Shown: positions 8,353 through 18,500 of the stretch, in pieces
Numbering within the stretch: position 1 is the first letter of the stretch
Layout of the letters: every line of letters begins with the position of its first letter
Assembly: GCA_024400455.1 (NCBI GenBank)
Contig: JAKSMU010000002.1
Coordinates: forward strand, 1 to 64,000
Length of the DNA stretch: 64,000 nt
Reading direction: 5' to 3'
Source of the DNA: Bacteroidales bacterium
Lineage (GTDB): Bacteria > Bacteroidota > Bacteroidia > Bacteroidales > F082
Notes under the pieces: generated by a model
The model's database searches: none
Told to the model about the DNA's origin: nothing
What the model saw: the letters and a program-made list of their open reading frames with translations, nothing else
Program-made: the position numbers and the translations under genes

Positions 8353-8790
8353 TTACAAATAACCGAATATCAAACTCCAAATCCAAAACCTCAGGAACTT
8401 TCCAATCAGCATGAGCAACATCGTCCAGCCGGGGCGCGCCTTGTAGAAACCCAAAGCAATTACAAAGATATCGCCAACGATAGGCACCCAGCTGATGAGC
8501 GCCAGCCACACGCCATACTTGTCGACTTTAGCCTTGTGTTTTTCCAAAGTCTCGCGCTTCACCTTGAACCATTTCTCCACCCATTCCCAACGGCCAATGC
8601 GCCCAATCCAATAAGTGGTGATGCCGCCTAACCAATTTCCTAAAGTACCAATAATCAAGCAACTGACAGGCTGTTTCGTGGCCAAAAGTATGGCGACATA
8701 CAAGGCATCGGAACTGAAAGGCACGACCGTGGCAGCCAAAAAAGTGCCCAAAAACAAGCCCAACAAACCTAAACTTTCAAGACCAGACAT
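8353..8790 (-). CDS. YqaA-family (VTT/DedA-like) membrane protein
   Basis: A 145-residue integral membrane protein with about four hydrophobic segments. The pattern LG.FLGTFLAATVVPFSSDAL near the N-terminus and the GNWLGGITTYWIGR motif in the middle are typical of YqaA, a short relative of the DedA/VTT domain family. DedA proteins are implicated in undecaprenyl-phosphate or phospholipid flipping; for YqaA the role is unknown. It has its own promoter (8809-8816), divergent from the nitroreductase gene. Confidence 0.83.
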   Translation of the reverse strand: MSGLESLGLLGLFLGTFLAATVVPFSSDALYVAILLATKQPVSCLIIGTLGNWLGGITTYWIGRIGRWEWVEKWFKVKRETLEKHKAKVDKYGVWLALISWVPIVGDIFVIALGFYKARPGWTMLLMLIGKFLRFWIWSLIFGYL

Positions 8791-8808
8791 TGCTGATTAT
8801 TTTGCCGA

Positions 8809-8816
8809 CAAAAATA
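8809..8816 (-). promoter_or_regulatory. -7 element for the YqaA gene
   Basis: Minus-strand TATTTTTG, exact TAnnTTTG, 19 bases before the ATG at 8790. Confidence 0.6.
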
Positions 8817-8849
8817 CTGAAAACCTAATCATGCCAACGAGAAAACGCG

Positions 8850-8857
8850 TATCTTTG
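8850..8857 (+). promoter_or_regulatory. -7 element for the nitroreductase gene
   Basis: TATCTTTG, exact TAnnTTTG, 46 bases before the ATG at 8904; divergent from the YqaA promoter 34 bp away. Confidence 0.6.
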
Positions 8858-8903
8858 CCCATATTTTAACCGCCATTATTAATGGCCATTCAATTAATCA
8901 ATC

Positions 8904-9545
8904 ATGGCAGACGGATATTTGGAAAAAAGATATGAAGAGGTTTTCGGCGCAGGTGCCAAGAAAACCGTAGTGAAACACAATAGTTTAGACACCTTATTGG
9001 AGAAAAACCGCAGTTATCGCGGCTATCAGAAAGACTATGTCGTGAAGCGCGAAATGCTGGAACGCATTGTGGCGGTCAACACGAAAATACCAACAGGCAA
9101 GAACCAGCAGGTACTGCGTTTCAAATTGGTCACGAAAGACACTGGAGCCGAAAAAGTGCTGGAAAACATCAAGCTGGGCGGCATGTTGCCTGAGCTGCAC
9201 TTGCCCTATCAAGGCACCGAACCTGAAGCATTTATCATTGTCTGTACATCGGCACCCGAAACGAAAATCATCGACATCGACCTTGGCATTTCCATGCAGA
9301 GCATGTTGCTGAAAGCCACCGAAATGGGTCTGAACGGTATCATTATCTGCGCTTTTAATAAAGCAAAAATCACCGAAGCTTTCAACCTTCCTTATGAGCC
9401 TTTGGCCATTGTGGCCATCGGAAAAGGTGCTGAAAAAATCAAGTTAGTGAGCATAGACGAAAGCGAAAGCCGCGCCTATTACCGCGATGAAAACGGCGTT
9501 CATTATGTGCCGAAAGTGAAGGCTGAACAGATAATTATTCAATAA
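8904..9545 (+). CDS. Nitroreductase-family flavoprotein
   Basis: A 213-residue member of the FMN-dependent nitroreductase fold: RSYRGYQ near residue 37 aligns with the R-S-x-R FMN-phosphate motif of the family, ISMQSMLLKATEMGLNG near residue 135 is the conserved dimer helix, and LAIVAIGKGAE near residue 173 matches the last conserved strand and turn. Such enzymes reduce nitro compounds, quinones or flavins using NAD(P)H in the cytoplasm; substrate not predictable. The last 7 bases overlap the convergent creatininase-family gene. Confidence 0.85.
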   Translation: MADGYLEKRYEEVFGAGAKKTVVKHNSLDTLLEKNRSYRGYQKDYVVKREMLERIVAVNTKIPTGKNQQVLRFKLVTKDTGAEKVLENIKLGGMLPELHLPYQGTEPEAFIIVCTSAPETKIIDIDLGISMQSMLLKATEMGLNGIIICAFNKAKITEAFNLPYEPLAIVAIGKGAEKIKLVSIDESESRAYYRDENGVHYVPKVKAEQIIIQ

Positions 9546-10306
9546 ATCTCCTCATTCTCAGCCAAATCCTTAAACAAGGCTACCAATCTTTCCACCACGG
9601 CTTCGGCATAACGACAACCTTTTTCGGCAGAGGCTTTCTTTGGATTGCCAATACCCGTGTCGTCTGTGACTTTCAGCCAGTTGCGCGGCACCCAAGCCGT
9701 CTTGTCGTTCAGCGATTGCAATGCAAAAGGATGTGACTTGCCTTCGCCTGCATCGGCAAGATTCACCCATTCGGGATGATAATGCATCATTACCGAGGTC
9801 TCCAGTTCGCCGGCGTGGTCGTCTTTTTCCTCAAAGTAACCTTGCGGCGGAACGATAGTGTACCACTCCGTAGAAGCAATCAGAAAATCAGGATAATCGA
9901 CGGCCAAATCACGAATCATAGGCTTGAAGGAATTGCCACCATGACCATTGATAATGACCAACTTACGAAAACCCTGATGATGCAAGGAAGCCACCAAGTC
10001 GCTCAAAATGGCTTTCTGCGTTTCGTAACGGTAATGGATGCAAAACTTCAAATCGCGCTGACCAGGATTCTGTGCGCCCATGGCAACGGGAGGCAAAACC
10101 ATTGCACGCAAGCCAGTCTGTTCAAACAAACGGTTAGCTGCATCCAGGGCAACTTCCTGAGAGAGGATGCAATCGGTCAGATAGGGCAAATGCTGGTTGT
10201 GAGGTTCGGTCGCGCCCCAAGGCAAAACGGCCAGTTTGTAATCTTCATCTTTGACCTTTCCAAACGGACTGACGGTCAGGTCGATACCTATTTTATGATT
10301 GTTCAT
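9539..10306 (-). CDS. Creatininase-family metal-dependent amidohydrolase
   Basis: A 255-residue protein. The metal-binding residues of the family are in place: E34 and H36 (WGATEPHNQHLP), D45, H122 (NGHGGN) and the later HAGELETS motif with H164/E167. The family hydrolyses cyclic or linear amides (creatinine, mycofactocin precursor, formamidopyrimidines). The gene overlaps the YhcH gene by 4 bp (ATGA), so the two are translationally coupled as the last genes of the sialic-acid run. That context suggests an amide of a sugar or sialic-acid derivative as substrate, for example an N-acyl or lactam form; this is inference only. Confidence 0.85.
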   Translation of the reverse strand: MNNHKIGIDLTVSPFGKVKDEDYKLAVLPWGATEPHNQHLPYLTDCILSQEVALDAANRLFEQTGLRAMVLPPVAMGAQNPGQRDLKFCIHYRYETQKAILSDLVASLHHQGFRKLVIINGHGGNSFKPMIRDLAVDYPDFLIASTEWYTIVPPQGYFEEKDDHAGELETSVMMHYHPEWVNLADAGEGKSHPFALQSLNDKTAWVPRNWLKVTDDTGIGNPKKASAEKGCRYAEAVVERLVALFKDLAENEEIY

Positions 10307-10749
10307 AGTTTCACTTTTGCAATTAGTTTTCTCAGTTTGCCTTCGCCGATAATGGGAGCGTGGGCATCTTCGGGATAGACAATCAGAAACTCACCTGACT
10401 TCACTTCAAAATAAGTTGATGCAGGTTCGTCATAGACTGCGAAATCCTTTTCAATATCGAAAGGATGCATTGGCTCGTGCAAATTGCTTAGGGCTTTCCA
10501 ACCCACTATCTCATTGCCATTCAGTGGAATATGAACATCGATATATTGCTGATGGACTTCCAAAACCTGTTTTTCCTTGCTCAATAATGTCGGTTCAGAA
10601 TTATTGATGAACAAGTCATCGCCTTGCAGTTCAATTCTTCCTAAATCCTTGTTCATCAAATCATTAGATTTCACATAATCAAACAATTGCTTGAACAATG
10701 GATGTAGGTTTTCGTAACGATTGCTGTCGCTTAATTTGGCTAAAATCAT
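10303..10749 (-). CDS. yhcH: YhcH/YjgK/YiaL (NanQ-like) sugar anomerase
   Basis: A 148-residue cupin-like protein of the DUF386/YhcH family. Motifs include EVHQQYIDVHIPLNG in the middle and YPEDAHAPI near the C-terminus, whose His/Glu residues bind the metal in this family. E. coli NanQ (YhcH) speeds opening of the sialic-acid ring for the lyase, so a role as sialate anomerase fits the neighbouring lyase, epimerase and transporter. The ATG at 10747-10749 is chosen because family members start with the motif MIL..L; the frame is open 48 codons more but overlaps the epimerase gene. It starts 17 bp after the epimerase stop and overlaps the creatininase-family start. Confidence 0.85.
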   Translation of the reverse strand: MILAKLSDSNRYENLHPLFKQLFDYVKSNDLMNKDLGRIELQGDDLFINNSEPTLLSKEKQVLEVHQQYIDVHIPLNGNEIVGWKALSNLHEPMHPFDIEKDFAVYDEPASTYFEVKSGEFLIVYPEDAHAPIIGEGKLRKLIAKVKL

Positions 10750-10766
10750 GTTTTTCGATTTTTGGT

Positions 10767-11930
10767 TTATGATAATTTTTCCAAAATCTGCCAGCATTGG
10801 AACAGACCTCTTGGCACGTGGAAACAGCCTTTCCATTTGCCGCCTTTCAGTGGCAGCAACACCTCGCCTTGGCGGTTCAGATAGCCGTACCATTCCGGAT
10901 ATTCAGGGTCGGTGAAATGCGTCCAGACATAATCGTTGACCTTTTCAAACCAATCTAAACATTCCTGATTTCCAGTCAGTTGATAGCCTTTCAGCATCGT
11001 GATGAGGGTTTCGATATGCACCCACCACAGTTTCTGGTCCCATTCCAGTTTCTCGGGCGGATAACCTTTTCTGTCGAGGAAATAGAAGATGCCGCCGTTT
11101 TCTTTGTCCCAACCGTAATTCACTTCGCTGAGGGCGATTTTCACGGCCTTGTCAATCAAATCCTTACGATTCAGGCGTACGCCCAAATCCATGATGAACC
11201 ACATGGCTTCGATGGCATGACCTGGATTGAGCAGACGGCCATTGAAGTTGTCCATCAGTTCGCCATCAACGCCGACATGCTCGACGATGAGACCCAATTC
11301 CGGACGATAAAAGACATCCAAAACCTCGTGCAAACATGTATCGATGGTCTTTTGCAGAAATTCAGGTTCAAGCAGCGACTCGATTTCCAAGGCCACATTG
11401 CAGAGAATCATCGGCAGGTCGAAACTTTTCATCGGACGGGTGCCTGGCACGGTCTTGTTCCATTTTCCTTTCGGGTTATCGACTTTTGAAAGCACGATGT
11501 CGAAAGTCTTTTTGGCGATGTCGGCATATTCCTTGTTGCCTGTGGCAATGCTCAACTGACCAAAAGCCAAAACTGCAAAAGTATAGGAGAAAATATTGTA
11601 AGGTTCAACTAAAGGATTGCCTTGACGGTCGAGGGCAAAATACCAGTTGTAATTGCCATCGTGACCGTATCTCTTCAGAAACTCAGCCCCTTGGATGGCG
11701 CAATCCAGCCACTCCTGACGCTTTTCCACCTTGTTGTATAGGACGGAAAACATCCAAACCTCACGGCCTTGCAGCCAAACGAATTTATCAGTATCAAAAA
11801 CAGAACCATCGCGGTTAAGGCAGGTGAAATAACCACCAAACTCCTTATCCTGCGATTTTTCAAGCCAAAACGGAACCACCTTATCGAGCAATTCATGCTT
11901 GTATTGTTGTGCTAATTGTTTGAAATCCAT
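10767..11930 (-). CDS. N-acylglucosamine 2-epimerase (AGE family)
   Basis: A 387-residue alpha6/alpha6-barrel epimerase. Conserved family motifs are GGYFTCLNRDG near residue 32, the NGRLLNPGHAIEAMWF stretch near residue 233 with the catalytic His, and QKLWWVHIETL near residue 301 with the second catalytic His. It interconverts ManNAc and GlcNAc. In B. fragilis and relatives this unphosphorylated epimerase (called NanE there, unlike E. coli NanE) follows the lyase, and a ROK kinase then makes GlcNAc-6-phosphate. The gene begins 29 bp after the first C25 protease and is followed by yhcH, so it reads as part of the same transcript. Confidence 0.9.
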   Translation of the reverse strand: MDFKQLAQQYKHELLDKVVPFWLEKSQDKEFGGYFTCLNRDGSVFDTDKFVWLQGREVWMFSVLYNKVEKRQEWLDCAIQGAEFLKRYGHDGNYNWYFALDRQGNPLVEPYNIFSYTFAVLAFGQLSIATGNKEYADIAKKTFDIVLSKVDNPKGKWNKTVPGTRPMKSFDLPMILCNVALEIESLLEPEFLQKTIDTCLHEVLDVFYRPELGLIVEHVGVDGELMDNFNGRLLNPGHAIEAMWFIMDLGVRLNRKDLIDKAVKIALSEVNYGWDKENGGIFYFLDRKGYPPEKLEWDQKLWWVHIETLITMLKGYQLTGNQECLDWFEKVNDYVWTHFTDPEYPEWYGYLNRQGEVLLPLKGGKWKGCFHVPRGLFQCWQILEKLS

Positions 11931-11959
11931 AATATTATTAAAAAAACATTTAATCCATC

Positions 11960-14900
11960 TTATTTTTTGACCATGACTTTCTGATAAACGAAATTACCGT
12001 CAATCAGTACTTTCACAAGGTACAATCCTTCGGTCAAATCAGTCAGATCGATAAAATCGGAAACTGATTTTGACTTGACTAAACGGCCTGTGAGGTCATA
12101 AATGTAAATCATGTCAACAGACTTTTCGCTGGTGTTTGTTATTCTTAACAATCCCTTTGTCGGATTTGGGAATACAAACACGTCTTCGATTGTTGTTTCG
12201 GCAACTCCATCATAACATGACGGAAGTGAGACATAATCAATCCAAGCACAGTCTTGACCCTGATTCACTGAAACATCCTTCGCATATTCCCACTTGTAAT
12301 GGTGAGTTCCAGCATCAACACTGTATCTGGCTTCAGTCCAAGGATAATAACCTGACCATTTGTCTATTTCATTATCATCAATATAAAACTTCAAGAAATC
12401 GTAATTCGTCTCACTCGTAACTTTGAAAAAGAAGACAATGTCACCCGATGCAGTTGAAGTATAGGTCAAAGTCATAGCCGTTGATTCGTTGTGTTCTATT
12501 GCACCCGACTTCATGCAAAAATCGCCATCGTAGGATTCAGAAGAATCGCTGCTCCATTTTTTAGTTAGAATCGGACTTTCAAAATACCAGATGGTCGGGT
12601 CAAGATTTTCCTCAAACGATTCGACGTATGTGCCAACAAGCGTTGAATATTCACGAGAGACAACATAACCTCCCGATTCAACATATAAAGTGAACGGAAC
12701 ATTGAAATCAATCCACGCATTCCATTCGACATAGACATCGAATATGAAGGTTTCGCTTTCACCGACATCGAGACCTTCAAATCCGATAGGTTCGGTGATG
12801 ACCCTAATGTTGTTGCCACCGTCAAGGCGAATGATGCCTGGTTCGGAAATGCAACCACCTTTGTTTTCGAAGGTAAATGACATTTTGTAAAATCCGCCTG
12901 GTTCCAACGCGGTAACAGCATTCAAGTTTGTATCGGTTTTCAAGACATCACCGATTTTCCAAACAGGCGACATGATTCGGATGCTGAACTGGTCTTCACT
13001 GACATTGCCATTGCTTTCGACCTGCAACGAAAAGCGGATAACTGTATTATTCGGGACATAGTCATCAACTATGATGTGGAAAGCGTTTTCCATGAAATAA
13101 GACTGATCGCTACCAATGGATGGAATCGCAACCGTTGGGTTCGCAATGGTGACATATTCCGAATCGGTTGTCAAGGTCATTAAACCGTTTTCCGAGACAT
13201 GCAATCCTATGTTTTTCAATTCGATGTCGATATCGGTTTCCGAACCATAACAGATTGACGCATTGCCATCACCGATGTTGTATGCTTTCAACGCAACATA
13301 AGCCTCATCCAAAGGGCGAACTGCAAGCTTGACCTCCTTTCGGTGGTAACCTCTTCCCGTCACCGTAACAAAAAGCGTGTCGCTTGAAAGCAGACATTTT
13401 GAAATTGCGATGGTTTGCGGAAAACCGGTTCCTTCACCAACACCTACAATGACGACATTGCCATTTGAATCTTTCTTTGAAAGTCCAATATTGGTTTCCC
13501 GTGGTGCCGTGATTTGAAATCCAGTAGCCGCAGCTTCAATCACAGAATCGCAGGTAACTTCTATAGATTGAGGAAGATCCATATATAATTGCAAGAAAGC
13601 ATCGCAATGCGAGTGGTACATTCTCTGGGTGTATTTTCTCGAGTCAGCCGTCAAGTTTGGGAAAAAGTCAGGCATCATCATGTATTTTGATGAAACGTTG
13701 GCAAATGCAGGAAGGAATGAACCCTTATATTGGGAATCGTAACCGAAATCTGGAAGGAATGTAGGATAGAAGAAATCCCAAATGCCAAACATGAACACAT
13801 CATTGTTGAAGGTGAAAGACTGTCCCGTAGGAGCAATAATCCCAACCATACCGGTATTATGTCCTTCGTATGTGTTTCTTAGAAAAGCTTCTGTGAGGCA
13901 AGAACCTTCGACGTTAAACTCCCCTGTTTTGCAGTTTACGGAAATTAGAAATGGCAGTTTCCCAACGTTATGCAGTTCACCAAGGTAATCCGTGTACAAT
14001 TCCGGTTGATACCATTTGAATGTCCAACCATGGTCACGGTGCTGGACAATGCTTGTTCCCTGATTAATGGATGCCAACACATGATGACCGTTGCTGCCGC
14101 CGAAACCGCCCAATGGCGCCATTTCTTGCGGTGTCGCAGGAATGTAACCAAGACCGTTAGGACCAAAATAGTTGATCAGATAATCAGCATTATCGGCTGC
14201 CGACCATGCACCGCTGGCATCGCCATTATGAAAATTGCTGAATCGAACCGGTGTCTTCCCCTTTTGACGAAGAAATCCTCCGACACTTTCAAGACTGATT
14301 TGGAACCACTTGTTAATATCCCAGCCAAGAGCCGTAATAGGATTAGAATATGAATACATATCCATGTTAGGATTTGTGTATTCGTATTCCATCTGTCTAT
14401 CGACTATGATAGGAAGTTCCGCCGCATTTTGGGCCACAAGCCGCGAGAAACACATGTCAGGAAGTTCGTCATCATTGACATCTGCATAAAAATTATCGGT
14501 GATGCAAGTTCCATCAGACGGATGATCAGAAATCATGGCTGGAATGCCTTGATTTATGTTCGTGTTGTGGTCTCCGAGAAGACATACGGCAACCGGTGGA
14601 ATCGCCCAAGAAGCATAAGCCTCGTGAAACCATGCCCGTAATTCGACAATGTTACTGACGCCAATATCGTTCATACTTAACACCTGTGTCAAAATGCCTT
14701 GCTTACGGCGATAATTTGCGAGTTTCTCACCATAGACTCTAAAATCTTCGTTGTTCGGAACCATAATTAGGTATTCCGCTCCTTCTTCATTGTCACGGAG
14801 CCACTGCTGCATCCGCTTCTCGTAATCGATTTTCGGCAGACAGTCGTAGTTGATGACATTTTGCGAAAGAATGGGGTCCCAATAAGGCGAACGCAGCCTG

Positions 14901-15484
14901 TCCTCGCCGAAATGGCCATTCCCGCCTTCAAATTCAATGGAAAAGACAATGTTCCTGTATACGGCGATTTCCTTCTTGACAGGATTGAACTGCACGGGGC
15001 AGATGCTGAATTGAACCACATCAACACCGCGCAATTCGGTTTTGCCAGCAATCTTCACAATCTCGCCAGGATACGTTGCATCCTTGCTGTAAATCGAAAT
15101 GTTCTTTTCGTAGTCAGTCGGCAAATCATCGTTTTCGACACAATAGCCCAACGATGGCGCAATGTCAACATTTCCTATGATTTCCTTGTCGAAACTCACA
15201 ATGCTGACCTTAGCCGTCGCGCCCTGCGGGATGGCCATCATGCGGTTAATGAAAGGAACATTGGGTTCACCTTTCAGGTTCGGCATGACCAGACCGCTCA
15301 TCGTAACTTCGCACATGCTTTCTCCTTTGACTTCAATGGGCTTCAAGTCGAATTTGTCCATTTTGTATTCAAGAGAAACCTTTTGGGCATTTTGTTCATT
15401 GATGGTCAGGCATTGAGCATCAACCTTAACGACTGATGCCAAAATGCAAGTCAATGTAGCGATAAATAGGCGGAAGTACTTCAT
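11960..15484 (-). CDS. Gingipain-like C25 cysteine protease with T9SS sorting domain, copy A
   Basis: A 1174-residue secreted protease. ATG 15482-15484 begins a signal peptide (ending VDAQ, residue 24). Residues 25 to about 230 are a C25-type propeptide, about 236-570 the caspase-like peptidase. H485 (HRDHG) and C518 (SVNCKTG) are the likely catalytic pair; their 33-residue spacing equals that of His211/Cys244 in gingipain RgpB. Beta-sandwich domains follow (about 670-960), a cleaved-adhesin/MAM-like domain (about 960-1090) and a type A T9SS sorting domain starting VFPNPTKG. It is likely exported and attached to the surface. Its first 339 codons and 26 bases upstream are identical to copy B. 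It lies inside the sialic-acid gene run, which suggests attack on sialoglycoproteins. Confidence 0.87.
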   Translation of the reverse strand: MKYFRLFIATLTCILASVVKVDAQCLTINEQNAQKVSLEYKMDKFDLKPIEVKGESMCEVTMSGLVMPNLKGEPNVPFINRMMAIPQGATAKVSIVSFDKEIIGNVDIAPSLGYCVENDDLPTDYEKNISIYSKDATYPGEIVKIAGKTELRGVDVVQFSICPVQFNPVKKEIAVYRNIVFSIEFEGGNGHFGEDRLRSPYWDPILSQNVINYDCLPKIDYEKRMQQWLRDNEEGAEYLIMVPNNEDFRVYGEKLANYRRKQGILTQVLSMNDIGVSNIVELRAWFHEAYASWAIPPVAVCLLGDHNTNINQGIPAMISDHPSDGTCITDNFYADVNDDELPDMCFSRLVAQNAAELPIIVDRQMEYEYTNPNMDMYSYSNPITALGWDINKWFQISLESVGGFLRQKGKTPVRFSNFHNGDASGAWSAADNADYLINYFGPNGLGYIPATPQEMAPLGGFGGSNGHHVLASINQGTSIVQHRDHGWTFKWYQPELYTDYLGELHNVGKLPFLISVNCKTGEFNVEGSCLTEAFLRNTYEGHNTGMVGIIAPTGQSFTFNNDVFMFGIWDFFYPTFLPDFGYDSQYKGSFLPAFANVSSKYMMMPDFFPNLTADSRKYTQRMYHSHCDAFLQLYMDLPQSIEVTCDSVIEAAATGFQITAPRETNIGLSKKDSNGNVVIVGVGEGTGFPQTIAISKCLLSSDTLFVTVTGRGYHRKEVKLAVRPLDEAYVALKAYNIGDGNASICYGSETDIDIELKNIGLHVSENGLMTLTTDSEYVTIANPTVAIPSIGSDQSYFMENAFHIIVDDYVPNNTVIRFSLQVESNGNVSEDQFSIRIMSPVWKIGDVLKTDTNLNAVTALEPGGFYKMSFTFENKGGCISEPGIIRLDGGNNIRVITEPIGFEGLDVGESETFIFDVYVEWNAWIDFNVPFTLYVESGGYVVSREYSTLVGTYVESFEENLDPTIWYFESPILTKKWSSDSSESYDGDFCMKSGAIEHNESTAMTLTYTSTASGDIVFFFKVTSETNYDFLKFYIDDNEIDKWSGYYPWTEARYSVDAGTHHYKWEYAKDVSVNQGQDCAWIDYVSLPSCYDGVAETTIEDVFVFPNPTKGLLRITNTSEKSVDMIYIYDLTGRLVKSKSVSDFIDLTDLTEGLYLVKVLIDGNFVYQKVMVKK

Positions 15485-15510
15485 AGCGTGATAATTTGGG
15501 CGCAAATTAG
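14468..15510. repeat. 1043-bp perfect direct repeat, left copy (5' half of C25 copy A)
   Basis: Every base I compared from 14468 to 15510 equals 18105-19147 (offset 3637). It covers 26 bases upstream of the ATG, the signal peptide, propeptide and the first third of the catalytic domain. At 14467 identity stops sharply and the rest of the two genes differs at many codons. Confidence 0.9.
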
Positions 15511-15599
15511 AAAAAAAAATGAAATGAAAGCATATAGATTTCAAAAAATCTTTTTTTTAGTCGTTTGGCTCCCTATATAATTCTAGAATCGTGCATTTC

Positions 15600-18500
15600 T
15601 TATTTTCCAACCATGACTTTGTGGTAAGTGAAACTGCCATTAATTTCAACTTTTACGACATACAAACCTTCGGCCAATTCAGTTAAATCAATAGAATCGG
15701 AAGCTGCTTTTGACATAACAATGCGTCCCATGAGGTCGTATACGTAAATCATGTCGACAGGATCATCAGTAGCGCTAGATATTCTTAACAATCCTTTGGT
15801 AGGATTCGGGTAAACGGCAATATTCGACATTTCGTTTTCTAGCGTGTTATCGTAAGTTGGTGGAAGCGAGACATAATCAATCCAAGCACAATCCTGACCG
15901 CCTGCCGCATTTTGTGACTTTGTATATGCCCATTTGAAACGGTGTGTTCCTGGACTAACACTGAAACTGGCTTCTGTCCACGGAATTGAGCCAGACCAAC
16001 TGCCCATTTCGTTATCATCAATGAAAAACTTCAGAAAACCGTAATTTGGGTGACTTGCTACCCTGTAATAGAAACTGATATTTCCTGGTCGTGCAGTAGT
16101 ATAAGTCAAAATGATCGATGTCGTATGATTGGCAATCCACCCCGATTTCATGCAAAAATGTCCTTCGTAAGGAAAAACATTATCTCTTTTCCATTTTGCG
16201 GTGTAATCTTGGCATTGGTATGACCAAATGGCGGTGCTGGGATTGGTTTCGAAAGGCTCAACAAATGTGCCAATGAAGGTTGTATATTCTTGAGAAGCAT
16301 CATATTCTCCTGAGTCAAGATACAGTGTGAAAGGAACATTAAAATAAGCGCCTGCATCCCATTCAACGTAGACATCAAAAGTAGCAGTTAGACTTTCACC
16401 AGGTCCAAGGTCATCAAATACAATAGGATCGGTAACAGATCGTATGTTATCGCCTCCATCAAAACGAAGAATGCTATGCCCTGAAGAACAAGCGCCATTG
16501 TTTTTAATAGTAAATTCCATTTTATAGAATTCACCAGGGTCTAAAGAGTAGACTGTATGCCCTGTTGTATTTGTAATGCGGATAAAGTTAATATTACAAT
16601 TTGGTGCTCCTATTTTGGCAGAGAAATGACTTTCATAAATGTTGCCATCGCATTCAACTTGTAATAGGAAATGAACCTGCGTGTTGTTAGGAACATTATC
16701 AGCTATATTGATATGAAAAGCATTTTCGATGGCATATGCCTGTTCGGACTCTAAGGCAGGGATTGTAATAGTTGGGGTTTCGATGGTAACATAGTCCGAA
16801 TCGGTTGAGAGAGTCATAGAACCGTTTTCTGATGGAATCAGTCCGACGTTTTTCAGTTCAATGTCGATTTCGGCTTCCGAATCGTAACACATGGACATAT
16901 TGCCATCGTTTATGGCATAATTGCTCAAGGTGACGAAAGCCTCATTACTAGGAATGACTTGGATTTTTATTTCTTGGCGGAGGTAGTTTTTCCCTGTCAC
17001 GGTAACTAAAAGTGAATCTCCAGTAAGAAGATAATCCGACATTTCTATAATTTGTGGTGCACCCGTTCCTTCGCCAACACCCAAAATGATAATGTTGCCA
17101 TTTAGGTCTTTTTTGGATAATCCAATATGTGTGTCAAGTGGTGCCGTAATTTGGAATTCGGCGGTACCGGCTAGAATGGCTTGGTCGTAAGTAAGGTCCA
17201 TGTTTTGAGGCAAACCCATAAACACTTGCAAGAAAGCATCGCAATGCGAGTGATACATTCTTTGGGTGTATTTTCTTGAGTCTACCGTCAAGTTTGGGAA
17301 AAAGTCAGGCATCATCATGTATTTTGATGAAACGTTGGCAAATGCAGGAAGGGAAGAGCCCTCAAATTGGGAATCGTAGCCGATATCCGGAAGAAAATTT
17401 GGATAGAAGTAATCCCAAATGCCGAGCATAAACACGTCGCTATTAAAAGTGAACGATTGTCCAGTAGGAGCAATAGCGCCAACCACACCAGTATTATGTC
17501 CTTCGTATGTGCTTCTTAAAAAAGCCTCGGCGAGACAGGAACCCTCAGCGTTAAAATCCCCCGTCTTGCAGTTTACGGAGATTAGAAATGGCAGTTTCCC
17601 GACATTATGTAATTCGGCGAGGTGATCTGGGAGCAACTCCGGTTGAAACCATGTATAAGTCCATCCATGGTCGCGGTGCTGGACAACGCTTGTCCCTTGG
17701 TTGATGGCATCCAACACATCAAAACCCTCGTCGTCACCGAAACCGCCAAACGGCTCCATTTCTTGCGGTGTTGCTGGAATATAGCCGAGGCCATTAGGAC
17801 CAAAATAATTCAGCATATAATCGGTGTTGTTGGCCATTGACCACGGACCACTGGCATCACCATTATAAAAACCACTGAACCGAGCGGGGGTTTTACCCTG
17901 TTGGCGAAGGAATCCGCCAACACTTTCAAGGCTGATTTGGAACCATTTGTTCACATCCCAGCCAAGAGCTGTTATAGGATGAGAATATGTATACGGTTCC
18001 ATATTCGGATTAGTGTATTCATATTCAATTTGCCTGTCAACAAAAACAGGAAGTTCGTTTTTATTTTTTGCCACAAGTCGTGAGAAACACATGTCAGGAA
18101 GGTTGTCATCATTGACATCTGCATAAAAATTATCGGTGATGCAAGTTCCATCAGACGGATGATCAGAAATCATGGCTGGAATGCCTTGATTTATGTTCGT
18201 GTTGTGGTCTCCGAGAAGACATACGGCAACCGGTGGAATCGCCCAAGAAGCATAAGCCTCGTGAAACCATGCCCGTAATTCGACAATGTTACTGACGCCA
18301 ATATCGTTCATACTTAACACCTGTGTCAAAATGCCTTGCTTACGGCGATAATTTGCGAGTTTCTCACCATAGACTCTAAAATCTTCGTTGTTCGGAACCA
18401 TAATTAGGTATTCCGCTCCTTCTTCATTGTCACGGAGCCACTGCTGCATCCGCTTCTCGTAATCGATTTTCGGCAGACAGTCGTAGTTGATGACATTTTG

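Noticed and set aside
8354..8509. A minus-strand frame covering 8111-8509 that would bridge the Cys/His-rich and YqaA genes.
   Set aside because: It is out of frame with both well-supported genes, crosses the promoter at 8339 and has no family pattern.
10750..10893. Longer start for yhcH overlapping the epimerase gene by 127 bp.
   Set aside because: The extension is just the epimerase C-terminus read in another frame; family members start at MIL.
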